Source: Streptomyces adelaidensis (GTDB taxonomy: Bacteria > Actinomycetota > Actinomycetes > Streptomycetales > Streptomycetaceae). From it: a DNA stretch of 64,000 nt. The notes beneath the pieces are model-generated. The model was not told where the DNA came from and did no database searches. It saw only the letters and a list, made by a program, of their open reading frames with translations. Positions 26,072-35,600 of the stretch are shown piece after piece. The stretch covers positions 19,308-83,307 of the forward strand of contig NZ_JAEMUX010000035.1 in NCBI RefSeq assembly GCF_016598475.1, in the 5' to 3' direction. Every line of letters starts with the position of its first letter. The stretch's first letter is position 1. A program made the position numbers and the translations under genes.

Positions 26072-26268
26072 GCGCCTCCTCCTCGTACGTCGCGGTCCTG
26101 ATGTCACGGGACACGTAATCTGCGTCGTGTGAGAAAGCGCTGAAAATTCCGAGGTAATTGCAAGGGTATTAAAGGTGTCCGAAAAGTGAATGACAGGTGC
26201 CGAGGGTCCTGCGCGGTGGCCGAGGCCCCCCGGCCGGGCCCGCAGAGTAGTAGGCGTCAAGGTCGTCG

Positions 26269-26448
26269 ATGTTCTCGTCCCTGGCCGGAACCGTCGCGGT
26301 GCCCGGCTCGGCCGCGTACACCACGGCGCAGCATGCCCTTATCGGTCTGACCCGCTCTCTGGCCGTCGACTTCGGCCCCGTCGGAGTCCGGGCCGGCGTG
26401 ATGTGTCCGGGACCGACCCGTACCGGGATGTTCGATCAGGTCGGGGCC
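26269..26448 (+). pseudogene. SDR (short-chain dehydrogenase) remnant
   Basis: About 60 codons match the region around the SDR catalytic site: FSSLAGTVAVPGSAAY, then ALIGLTRSLAVDFGP and GVRAGVMCPGPTRT. The N-terminal Rossmann fold and the C-terminus are absent, and the catalytic Lys of the Tyr-X3-Lys motif is Gln (YTTAQ). It is therefore a degenerate internal fragment. Confidence 0.75.
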
Positions 26449-26474
26449 CGCCCGGTGCGGGCGTGCCCCTCGTC

Positions 26475-26986
26475 GTCGGCTGTCCGCTGTCGATGGCGAG
26501 TAGGCGTGTTCGACAGCCATGAGCAGGGCGCCGCCCCACTCGGCGCCCGCAGCCATGCCCTGTATCAGGCGCAGCAGCACCAGCGCGATGGGCGCGAGTA
26601 CGCCGATCGTGTCCGTGGTGGGTAGCGCCCCGATCAGAGTCGTGGCCATGCCCATCACGACGAACGTGACGACGAGCGTGCGCTTGCGGCCGAAGCGGTC
26701 GCCGAAGTGGCCGCGATGGCGCCGCCCAGGGACGGGCGAGGAAGCCGACGGCGAAGGTGGCGAGCGCGCCGAGCTGACTGGCGACGGCGTCGTCGGAGGG
26801 GAAGAACAGCGGGCCGAAGTCCGTGCCGGTGAGCAGCCCGTACAGGCCGAAGTCGTAGAACTCGATGGCGGTGCCGACCGTGCAGGCCAGTGCGACCCGC
26901 CGCGCCTCCTTGGGGTGGGTGGCCGACGCACTCTCTGAGGATGTCGACGGGTCGCCGGGTCTGGCGATTTCGGGCAGTTGCGACAT
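26475..26986 (-). pseudogene. MHS-family MFS transporter remnant
   Basis: Starts at an ATG (26986) behind AAGGAG and encodes the N-terminal part of a metabolite:proton symporter: VALACTVGTAIEFYDFGLYG, then GFLARP. It continues in another frame with GHFGDRFGRKRTLVV and LIQGMAAGAEWGGALL. Two one-base losses, in a C-run and a G-run near 26715-26730, explain the shift. The last two-thirds of the transporter are missing, replaced by DNA that reads as the SDR remnant on the other strand. A broken gene, not just a frame error. Confidence 0.8.
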
Positions 26987-27005
26987 GGGAACCGCTCCTT
27001 GTCCG

Positions 27006-27597
27006 TCAGGACACGATGTGCATGCGGCAGGGTGTGACGTTGAGCTCGTCCGGTCCGCTCTCGCCGACGACGACGGTGCCGCCGATGTTGACACGGTGCT
27101 GCCCGGTACAGGCGTTGGGCTCGAAGGCGAAGGCCATGCCGGGGACGAGTTCCAGGTCTCTGATCGGCTCGACGGTACGGAAGACACGACGGGCGTCCTG
27201 GCCTGGGATCTGCTCGGCGTTCAGGGCGATGTGCCCCGCGAAGGCCGCCGGGGTGAGGCTGTGCACCAGGGGTGTCATGTTGTAGTGGCCTGCCTTGAGG
27301 AGGGGTTCGCTCATGGCGTTGGCCAGGTCGAGGAAGGCTGCTCCCGGGCGCAGGGCCTGAAGGCCGGCGTCGTAGCAGTCGCGGGCGACGGCGTGGAGTG
27401 TGTGCAGCACCTCGGGCACCGGCTCGATGGCGACGGATATCTGGACCTGGGTCTCGAATCCGCCGTAGCAGGACATGATCTCGGCCTGCACCAGGTCACC
27501 GGGCCGCACCGTGCGGGACGGGCCGCCGGCGTACGTCCAGCTCGCGGATTCCCGGCCGGTGGCGGCCTCGGCGAGGTCGCTCTCGAGGATCCCCAGT
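27006..27597 (-). pseudogene. M24 (Xaa-Pro aminopeptidase-like) C-terminal remnant
   Basis: About 197 codons of the pita-bread catalytic domain: RESASWTYAGGPSRT, DLVQAEIMSCYGGFETQVQI, then PGMAFAFEPNACTGQH and VNIGGTVVVGESG near the stop. The frame is open upstream only to a stop at about 27600, with no start codon, and the N-terminal creatinase domain is missing. It lies 20 bp upstream of the MHS transporter remnant, suggesting a former peptide or amino-acid utilisation operon. Confidence 0.8.
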
Positions 27598-27692
27598 CAC
27601 CATGGCGCACCCAGTCGTCCTGAATTATCGGACAGCCATGTCGCCCTACAGGACAAGTGAAGCGGAGGAGGCCTGACCCGTCAAGCAACGAT

Positions 27693-27800
27693 GCCCGCAC
27701 TCCCAGCTCGCCGAACACACCGGGCTCCCAGGCTCGACGATTCACCGGTTGGTGTCCGCCATGGAGATCGAAGGCGCGCTCGTCGCCGCGTCTGCCACCG
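27693..27800 (+). pseudogene. IclR-type helix-turn-helix remnant
   Basis: About 35 codons read HSQLAEHTGLPGSTIHRLVS followed by AMEIEGALV, the winged-helix DNA-binding segment of IclR regulators. Nothing of the ligand-binding domain follows. It faces away from the broken M24/MHS genes and was probably their regulator. Confidence 0.55.
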
Positions 27801-27943
27801 GCTGGGACCGGCGATGGAGCACGGAGCCAGAGACTCGGGGTCCTAACCGTGGAAGGACGCGCCCAGGTCGTCCCGGTGGTCTCGTCCACCACCGCACAGG
27901 CGCGCCGACCGCAATGGCCGATCGATGCATCTCCCGCAAAGGA

Positions 27944-27978
27944 TGCACATTGAGAAAACATGCACAGAGTGCAAGTAT
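27944..27978 (+). promoter_or_regulatory. Promoter and TGCAC operator of the TetR/MFS pair
   Basis: TGCAC at 27944-27948 and a 13-bp palindrome TGCAC-AGA-GTGCA at 27961-27973. TTGAGA (27950) and AAGTAT (27973) with 17 bases between them form a plausible promoter around the palindrome. The TetR start codon is 7 bases further on, so the message has almost no leader. Likely autoregulation by the TetR protein. Confidence 0.55.
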
Positions 27979-27984
27979 GGAACC

Positions 27985-28596
27985 ATGACTCGTAAGAAAG
28001 AAGGACTGCGTGAGCGCAGGCGCCGTGAGACGCGGCAGGAGATCCGGGCCGCCGCGCTGCGATTGGCGGGAGAACACGGCTTTGACAAGGTCACCGTAGA
28101 GATGATCACCACGGAGGCCGATGTCTCTCATCGAACCTTCTTCAACTACTTCTCGACCAAGGAGGCGGCCGTCGTCCAGGCGCCGCCGAAGTTGCCGGAC
28201 GAGGAGGTCGATGCCTTCGCCGCCCTCGGCCCAGCGCACCCCCGCGAGATTCTGGCGGACCTGACCGCGCTGCTCCTGCGGGACATAGCCGAGCAGCCAC
28301 CACGGCGAGACGAGTTTCACGCGACCTTCGCCCTGGCGCGTGAACACCCGCCTGTACTGGCCGCGATGCTGGCGGGCTTCGGAGCGTTCGAGCGGTACCT
28401 GGCCGGCATCGTGGCGACGCGCACGGGGCAGCGGGCGGAGGACGAAGCACCGCGCCTGATCGCCGCCCTGGCGATGACCGCCCTCAAGACCGGCATGGAG
28501 AGCTGGGTGGCCGAAGACCCCAAGGACGAGAACGACAGCCCGATGCCGTACGTGGAGCGCGTGATGACCTTGCTGCGCACCCTCCTCGGGCACTGA
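27985..28596 (+). CDS. TetR-family repressor, 203 aa
   Basis: An N-terminal helix-turn-helix with RAAALRLAGEHGFDKVTVEM, then TTEADVSHRTFFNYFSTKE, is followed by an all-helical ligand domain. The ATG at 27985 is the first start with the right distance to the DNA-binding helices. The MFS efflux gene begins 69 bp downstream on the same strand; regulator and pump are probably co-transcribed from the operator-bearing promoter in front of this gene. The protein would release DNA on binding a drug-like compound, as is usual for this pair. Confidence 0.9.
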   Translation: MTRKKEGLRERRRRETRQEIRAAALRLAGEHGFDKVTVEMITTEADVSHRTFFNYFSTKEAAVVQAPPKLPDEEVDAFAALGPAHPREILADLTALLLRDIAEQPPRRDEFHATFALAREHPPVLAAMLAGFGAFERYLAGIVATRTGQRAEDEAPRLIAALAMTALKTGMESWVAEDPKDENDSPMPYVERVMTLLRTLLGH

Positions 28597-28665
28597 GCCC
28601 GGCATGACCCCTCGTCAATTCGCCGCCCCGGGCCGCCACCACGACATCACCCCTCTGGAGATCCG

Positions 28666-30264
28666 ATGACCGACCCCTCCCCCACTGCGCAGGCGGAGCA
28701 GCCTGACTCCTCCGCACTGCCCCCGCGGTTCGGCCTGCTGTTCGCCAGCCTGATGACGACCATGCTGCTCGCCTCACTCGACCAGACGATCGTCTCCACC
28801 GCACTGCCGACCGTCGTCGGCGAACTGAACGGCCTGAACCACATGGCGTGGGTCACCACCGCCTACATCATGGCCGCCACGATCGGCATGCCCGTGTACG
28901 GCCGTTTCGGGGATCTGCTCGGCCGCAAGGCCCTCCTCCTCAGCGGGATAGGTATCTTCCTCGCCGGATCCGTCATCGCCGGATCCGCGACCAACATGAC
29001 CATGCTGATCATCGGGCGGGCCGTTCAGGGGCTGGGCGGCGGCGGTCTGATGATCACCTCCCAGGCGATCGTCGCCGAGCTCGTACCACCGCGGGAGCGG
29101 GCGCGGTTCATGGCCCCGATCGGCGCGGTCTTCGGCCTCTCCGCGGTGGCCGGGCCGCTTCTCGGCGGCTACTTCACCGACACCGTCTCCTGGCGGTGGT
29201 GCTTCTGGATCAATCTGCCCGTGGGCGCCGCCGCCTTCGCGGTGGCCACCTTCGCGCTGCGCACACCGCGCAAGCGCGTCAAGGTCACCATCGACTACCT
29301 CGGCATCACCCTGATGGCCGTCGCCGTCGCCGCCACGGTGCTGGTGGCGGACTGGGGCGGCAACGCATACGGCTGGACGGACCCGGTGGTCCTCGCTCTG
29401 GCCGCCGGAGCCGTCGCCGCCTGGGTCCTGTTCTTCTTCTCGCAGAGCCGCGCCGCGGAGCCGATCGTCCCGCTGTGGCTGTTCCGCAGCCGAATCTTCA
29501 ACATCGCCACACTGGTAAGCCTGATCGTCGTCGGCATAGGCATGTTCGTGGTCGTCGCCTATCTGCCCACGTACCTGCAGATGGTGTACGGCGTCTCCGC
29601 AACAGAGTCCGGGCTGCTGCTCGTCCCCATGGTCATCGGACTCATGGGCACCGTCATCCCTTCTGGGGTTCTGATAAGCCGGACCGGCCGCTACAAGATC
29701 TACCCGATCATCGGTTCGCTGCTGGTGACCCTTACCGCGGTACTGCTCTCCACGATGGACGTCGACACTCCGGTGGCAGTGGTGTCCGGGTACACCTTTC
29801 TGCTCGGCGCAGGCGTCGGCCTGGTCATGCAGAACCTGGTCCTGGCCGTGCAGAACGCGTTCCCCACCGGTGAAGTCGGCACCGCCACCTCCTCCAACAA
29901 CTTCTTCCGCGAGATCGGCGCGACGATCGGCACGGCGGTAGTCGGAGCGGCCTTCGCCCAACGACTCACCGACCAACTCTCCGCGCGGCTGTCGAGCGGC
30001 TCCGTCAGCGGGCTGGGTGACACCAACTCCCTGACTCCGTCGCTGGTGCACTCGCTGCCGGAACGGCTCCAGGACTCCGTGATCGACGCGTACCAGCAGG
30101 CGTTGACCCCGATCTTCGGATACCTGGCCGCTCTGTTGGCCGTCGGCTTCGTGCTGGCCTTCCTCCTTCCGGAGAAGGAACTCGCTCTCACCAACACCGA
30201 CACCGACGTGTCAGCCGTCCCGCGACAGGTTCAGACGGGCGAGAAGACCGCCGGCAGCACCTGA
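28666..30264 (+). CDS. DHA2-family 14-helix MFS drug efflux transporter, 532 aa
   Basis: EmrB/QacA-type proton antiporter. Family signatures are LDQTIVSTALPTVVGEL in helix 1, YGRFGDLLGRKALLL in the loop after helix 2, and the motif-C-like stretch in helix 5 (GAVFGLSAVAGPLLGGYFTD). Length and the 14 hydrophobic segments fit. The ATG follows CTGGAGATCC. The upstream TetR gene is its probable repressor. The substrate is unknown; relatives export antibiotics, dyes or aromatic metabolites. Confidence 0.92.
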   Translation: MTDPSPTAQAEQPDSSALPPRFGLLFASLMTTMLLASLDQTIVSTALPTVVGELNGLNHMAWVTTAYIMAATIGMPVYGRFGDLLGRKALLLSGIGIFLAGSVIAGSATNMTMLIIGRAVQGLGGGGLMITSQAIVAELVPPRERARFMAPIGAVFGLSAVAGPLLGGYFTDTVSWRWCFWINLPVGAAAFAVATFALRTPRKRVKVTIDYLGITLMAVAVAATVLVADWGGNAYGWTDPVVLALAAGAVAAWVLFFFSQSRAAEPIVPLWLFRSRIFNIATLVSLIVVGIGMFVVVAYLPTYLQMVYGVSATESGLLLVPMVIGLMGTVIPSGVLISRTGRYKIYPIIGSLLVTLTAVLLSTMDVDTPVAVVSGYTFLLGAGVGLVMQNLVLAVQNAFPTGEVGTATSSNNFFREIGATIGTAVVGAAFAQRLTDQLSARLSSGSVSGLGDTNSLTPSLVHSLPERLQDSVIDAYQQALTPIFGYLAALLAVGFVLAFLLPEKELALTNTDTDVSAVPRQVQTGEKTAGST

Positions 30265-30776
30265 CCACCTCCCCTCAGTCCGCACCCCACCCGAGCCACC
30301 ACGCCGAAGCGGCGCAGCTCAACGTTGCGGGGGGGCGAGGTCCAGGCCGCCTTGTATGGCCGGTACAGAATTGCGCCCATCCGTCCTTCGACGTGTTTCC
30401 AGGGTTGACACGCTTGCGGCTCGGCCGACCAATAGTCGTAATGACACGAACGAGATGAGGTGCGACTGCCGACGCGCAGGGGCGGACCATGCTCGGTGCG
30501 CGTGTTCCGCTGCGACGGCGTCCTCGATCATCGGGACGTCTGTCTCAGCGATCGGCGGCGGGCAGACGGCGAGCGGATGTGCGTGTACGTCGCCAGGGTC
30601 GTCGACGGCGGCGTCACGGTCGGCACCGGGATGCGGCCCGGCCCTGGACGCCGTACACCACGGGCGGTCGCGCCATGAGGCGTTCGGCCACCCGGCTCTC
30701 CCCGTGGTCGGCCCGCTACCCTGCCGCTGACGTGGGCGTCGCAGGCGGCGAGCGTGGGACGGAAGGGTGTGGGGCG
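30265..30776. other. Gap between the MFS pump and the MarR gene
   Basis: About 510 bases without a convincing gene. TTGACA at 30405-30410 may be a -35 box, but no good -10 follows at normal spacing. Short frames here are compositional. An ATG at 30675 is in frame with the MarR gene and could be an alternative start. Confidence 0.5.
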
Positions 30777-31685
30777 GTGGTACGCGGTCCGGCGGGCGCG
30801 ATCCCGGACGAGGCGGTCTTCGCCGCGGGCGCTCTGGTGCGCACGGCCCAGCAGGTCCACGACCGGCTCTGGCAGGAGCTCGTGCCCGACGGGTACACTT
30901 CGCCGCAGTTCGCCGTACTGCACCGCCTGCGGATGCGTCCGGGCATCGACCAGCGCACCTTGGGTGAGGCGCTGAGCCTGGACAAGGCCACCGTCGCGGA
31001 GCTCGTGGCCCGGATGGACCACGCGGGCCTGCTCGCCCGCGAGCGCGCCGCCGACGCCCGCCGCAACGCGCTGCGGCTCACCGGCGAGGGCAGGGCCGCG
31101 TTCTTGGATGTGGCCCCGTGGGCCGCCCAGGTGCAGTTGCGGCTCACCGCGGCCCTGAGCCCGGACGAGACCGGCCGGTTCCTGCACCTGATGCGGACGA
31201 TCGCCGGTGTCGTTCCCGGCGCCTGGACCTCCACGGCACCCGCCGTGGTGCTGATCGGCCTGCCCACCGACCCCGCGCACATCCCCGGACACCTGATCCG
31301 GGTCGCCCAGCAGCGGCACACCCGGTACTGGACGGATGCCGTGGGGACACGGCTGACCTCTCCGCAGTACGGCGTGCTCTACCGGCTCGCCCGTGAGCCG
31401 GGCATCGACCAGACGACGCTCGCCGAGCGCGTGGCCCTGGCCAAGGCGCCGGCGGGGGAGATCGTCAAACGCCTCATCTCCCGCGGTGAGGTGGGGCGCA
31501 CGGCGGACCCGTACGACGCTCGCCGCAAGCTGCTCACCCTGACGGACGAAGGGCTCCAGGTGCTGTACGAGGTGATGCCCGCCGTCCTGGACGTCCAGCG
31601 CAGGCTGACGCAGGGCCTCCGGCCGGACGAACTCCGCGAACTGCTCGGTCTGCTCCGCCTGCTCGGACGGAGGAGCGAGGCATAG
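30777..31685 (+). CDS. Tandem MarR-domain regulator, 302 aa
   Basis: Two complete MarR winged-helix modules in one polypeptide. Module 1 (about residues 10-140) has LWQELVPDGYTSPQFAVLHR, GIDQRTLGEAL, then DKATVAELVARM and RNALRLTGEG. Module 2 (about 165-300) repeats the order with TDAVGTRLTSPQYGVLYRLA, GIDQTTLAER, KAPAGEIVKRL and RRKLLTLTDEG. Normal MarR proteins are about 150 residues and dimerise, so this fusion could bind DNA as a monomer with two recognition helices. The GTG at 30777 or the in-frame ATG at 30675 could be the start. MarR proteins often sense phenolic compounds, which fits the setting. Confidence 0.85.
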   Translation: MVRGPAGAIPDEAVFAAGALVRTAQQVHDRLWQELVPDGYTSPQFAVLHRLRMRPGIDQRTLGEALSLDKATVAELVARMDHAGLLARERAADARRNALRLTGEGRAAFLDVAPWAAQVQLRLTAALSPDETGRFLHLMRTIAGVVPGAWTSTAPAVVLIGLPTDPAHIPGHLIRVAQQRHTRYWTDAVGTRLTSPQYGVLYRLAREPGIDQTTLAERVALAKAPAGEIVKRLISRGEVGRTADPYDARRKLLTLTDEGLQVLYEVMPAVLDVQRRLTQGLRPDELRELLGLLRLLGRRSEA

Positions 31686-31789
31686 GGCGCTGGGCGGGAG
31701 CGGCGTGTGACCGCCCGGCTCATTAGTCACTCCACGAACTTTATTGCGCGCTCTTTCGTTTTCCCGCAAGGACCGCAGGAGACCAAGAA

Positions 31790-32400
31790 CTCTGTGGAAG
31801 CTGAGCGGACTGCTCACCCCGACCCCGAAGGCCCAGGCCGTGCCCTACCGCTGGCGCGGCAGGGAACTGCATGAGCTGGGCGAGCGGGCCGGCGAGCTGG
31901 TACCCGTCGACCGGGGCGGCGACCGCCGGGTGCTGTCGCTGAGCAACCCGGGCCTGGGCGGCGCCCCCTACGCCACCGCCACGCTGTGGGGTGCCGTGCA
32001 GTACCTCGGCCCCGGCGAGAGGGCCCCCGCCCACCGCCACACACCGGCCGCGCTGCGCTTCGTACTGGACGGCGAAGGCGTGTGGACCCTGGTGAACGGC
32101 GACCCGCTGCACATGTCCGCCGGAGACCTGATACTCACCCCGAGCTGGACCTGGCACGGGCATCACAACCCCGGTGACACGCCGATGACCTGGTTCGACG
32201 CGCTGGACCTGCCGCTCGTCGAGGCGCTGGACGCCATGTTCTTCGAACCGGGCGAAGGACGTACGGCCTCGTCGGCGACCGCCGAACGCTCCACGTCGGA
32301 GGTCCTGTTCGGCGGCGGGCCGGGCCTGCTGCCCGGCGGTACTCGCGCGCCCGCCCCCGCCCACTCCCCCGCTGCTGCTGCGCTACCGGCGGGGCCTCCA
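31790..32400 (+). pseudogene. Gentisate 1,2-dioxygenase-like cupin remnant
   Basis: An internal fragment of a gentisate dioxygenase: LWKLSGLLTPTPKAQAVPYR, then LWGAVQYLGPGERAPAHRHT with the metal-binding His pair, RFVLDGEGVW, GDLILTPSWTWHGHHNPGD and FDALDLPLV. The usual N-terminal 40 residues and the whole second cupin are missing. Near 32360 the frame changes at a C-run (HSP then LLLRYRRG in the next frame). Truncated at both ends, so a real pseudogene and a sign of a lost gentisate pathway. Confidence 0.75.
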
Positions 32401-32605
32401 GCGGTCCGGTGCCGCCGCCCGCGCGCGAGCGCGGCAAGTGACCTGCGCCGTCCGAGAACATCCTCACCAGCCGCGCCGACGACGACTACACCCACACGGA
32501 CTGGCTGTACCTCCCGGCCGCGGTCTGACCCCGTACGCAGTGTCCGACCCGGGAAGAACCCAGGGCGTGTTGGGCGGCCCCGTGGAGGCCCTGGCGCACG
32601 CGTCG

Positions 32606-32632
32606 GCCGCATGCCCCCCGGTGGCATGCGGC
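32606..32632 (-). terminator. Hairpin after the RND gene
   Basis: A 10-bp perfect stem GCCGCATGCC/GGCATGCGGC with a 7-base loop, about 60 bases past the stop of the RND exporter gene. It could also stop transcription from the plus-strand remnant. Confidence 0.7.
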
Positions 32633-32690
32633 CGATCGCACCTTCCTATACCTACGGATTTAGAACCCGAAGCTGTGTCAGGCCCCTCCG

Positions 32691-35600
32691 TCACGCCTGC
32701 GGCTGGAGCACCGTCTCCTCGGTCTCGGCAGTCGCCGCGTGCTTCCGTTCGGTCTTGCGGCCGGCACGGCGCTCGCGCCGGGTCTCGACCATCGTGTAGA
32801 GAGTCGGGATCAGAACGAGCGTCAGCACGGTGGAGCTGAGCAGTCCGCCGATGACGACCACGGCGAGGGGCTGGGAGATGAAGCCGCCCGAACCGGTGAT
32901 GCCGAGTGCCATCGGAGCCAGCGCGAATATGGTGGCGAGCGCCGTCATCAGGATGGGCCGCAGCCTGCGACTGCCGCCCTCTCGGACCGCCTCCGGGACG
33001 CTCATGCCCCGGGCCCGGTACTGGTTGATCAGGTCCATCAGCACGATGGCGTTGGTCACCACGATGCCGATGAGCATGAGCAGGCCGATCAGGGCCGCGA
33101 CGCCCAGCGGGGTGTCGGTGACGCGCAGCAGGGCGATGGCACCCGTGGCGGCGAAGGGAATCGACACCAGCAGGATCAGGGTCTGGCGGATGCTGCGGAA
33201 CACCGCGACCAGCACCAGGAACACGATGGCGATCGCCGCCACGATGGCCAGGGCGAGCTGACCGAACGCGTCGTTCTGGCTGGAGGTGACACCGCCCATC
33301 TCGTAGGAGACGCCCGACGGCAGGTCCGCCTTCTTCACCGCGTTCTCGACCGCCGTGCTCGCGGCGCCCGTGTTGTCGCCCACCGGGGTCACCGAGACGG
33401 TGACGGACTCGGTGCCGTCGACTCGTGACCGCTCGACGGGTTCCTCGGTCTGCGTCACGGTCGCGACACTGTCGAGCCGAACGTCACCGGAAGACGTGGA
33501 GATCTTCAACGCGCGCAGTTCGCTGACGGAGTTCGGGGCGTCGGAGGTTGTCCTGATCACCACATCGCGCTGCGTGCCGTCGACGGTGATCCGGGTGACC
33601 GTGGAGCCCTGGACGGCCTCGGCGACCGAGGAAGCGATGCCTGTCTCGGTCAGCCCGTGCTCGGCCGCCGCCTCGCCCTTGGCCCGTACGGTGATCTGAG
33701 GCGCTTCCTGGGAGAGGTCGCTCGTGACCGCGGTGACCTCGTCGACCTTCTTCAGTTCCTTCTCGACGCTGTCAGTGGCCGTACTCAGCGCCGCCGTGTC
33801 GTCGCCCTTGAGCGTGACCTCGACATCGCTGCTCGTGCCGAAGCCGGTGTTGGAGCTGAACGTCAGGTCGCCCGCGCCGTTGAGCTTGTCGAACTTGTCG
33901 CGCAGCGTGTCCTCCACCGCGGAGGAGTCGGCGCCGTCCGTCAGGGCGATGCTGTAGTTGGCGCTGTCCGACACGGAACTCGTCGCGATGAAGCCGCCCG
34001 ACGAGCCGATCGTGACCTGGTACGAGTCGACGCCGTCCACAGCGGACAGCACCTCCTCCACCTTCTTCGCCGCCGTGTCGGTCCCGTTCAGGCTGGTCCC
34101 GGCCGGCATGGTCTGGGTGACGCTGAGGGAATCCGACCCGGAATCGCCGAGGAAGCTGGTCTTCAGCCCGGAGACCATGCTGAAGGTCAACACGAGCAGT
34201 ACGGCGGCGAGGCCCAGGACGGTCTTGCGGCGCCGCGTGGCCCACTCGATGACAGGCACGTACACGCGCTGCAGACGGCCGTTGCGCTCCTCTTCCTCCA
34301 CGAGCACGCGGAACTGCTGCGGGTCCTTGCCCACGGCCTCCTTCGGCGGCTTCAGGAACCAGTACGCCAGGACGGGCACGATGGTCAGCGACACCACCAG
34401 GGAGGCGAGCATCGCGACGGTGACGGTGACGGAGAACGGGGCGAACAGTTCGCCCACGATGCCGCTCACCAGGCCGATCGGCAGGAACACCGCGACCGTG
34501 GTGAGTGTGGAGGACGTGACCGCGGCCGACACCTCGCGCACCCCGGTGAGAATGGCGGCACGCTTCTCCTCGCCGTATCCGAGGTGCCGCTTGATGTTCT
34601 CCAGGACGACGATCGAGTCGTCCACGACCCGTCCGACGGCCATGGTCAGGGCGCCCAGCGTGAGGACGTTCAGCGAGTAGTCCTCGTACCACAGGGCGAT
34701 GAGCGCGATCAGCAGGGACAGGGGGATGGAAACCGCCGTCACCAGCGTGGAACGGACCGAGCGAAGGAACAGGACGATGATGAGGATCGCCATGAGCAGT
34801 CCGAGGGCGCCCTCCTCGACGAGGCCGTTCACCGACTCGCTCACCTGCGGGCCGTTGTCGGAGATGACCGTGAGTCGCGCGTTGTCGCCGAGGGACTTCT
34901 CCAGGTCCGGGATCTTGGCGCGGACGTCGTCGGAGATGGAGACCGAGCTGCCGTCGTGGTCCATGGTGACGGAAATACCCAGGCTGGCCTCGCCGTTGGT
35001 CCGCGTCAGCGTCGTCGCCTCAGAGTCCTGGACCTTTACCGAGGCGACGTCCTTGAGCTGAACCGGGTCCTGCGAACCGGAGCCGGTGGACGTCGTGCCG
35101 GTGCTTCCCGTGGCACCTGCGCCCAGCCCGGACGAGGCACCCGCGCCCGAGGGGGACCCGGAGCCGCTCGTCGTGCTCGAACTCGATCCGGACGACGCGC
35201 TCAGCCACAGGTTCTCGACCTGCCGCACCGAGGTGAGGGAACCACCGACCTCGATGCTCAGGCTCTTGCCGTCGGAGTCGACGGAGCCGCCGGCGCTGGT
35301 GCCGCCGTTCGAGGTCAGCGCGGTCCTGATCGACGAGACGGTCAGGCCCGCGTCCTGAAGCTTGTCGGAGTCGGGCGTGACGGTGACGACCTGGTCCGTC
35401 TCTCCGGACACGGTGACCTGGTTCACGCCGTCGACGGCCTTCAGCTCGGGTTCGACCTTGTCCGACAGGTCGTCGGCGAGCTGCTGCTGGTCCGCGTCGG
35501 AGGTCGCGGCCAGGGTGATGGTGGGCTGGTCGCCGGTGCCGCCGGTGACAACCTGGGGGTCGACGCCGTCCGGGAGGTTCACGGTGCCCTTGTCGAGGGC

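Noticed and set aside
30405..30434. TTGACA promoter ahead of the tandem MarR gene
   Set aside because: No acceptable -10 box at 16-19 bases; left as a note in the gap entry only.
32437..32527. Frame ending DDYTHTDWLYLPAAV after the gentisate dioxygenase relic
   Set aside because: It could be the tail of another lost gene, but I do not recognise it and it has no start or conserved motif.
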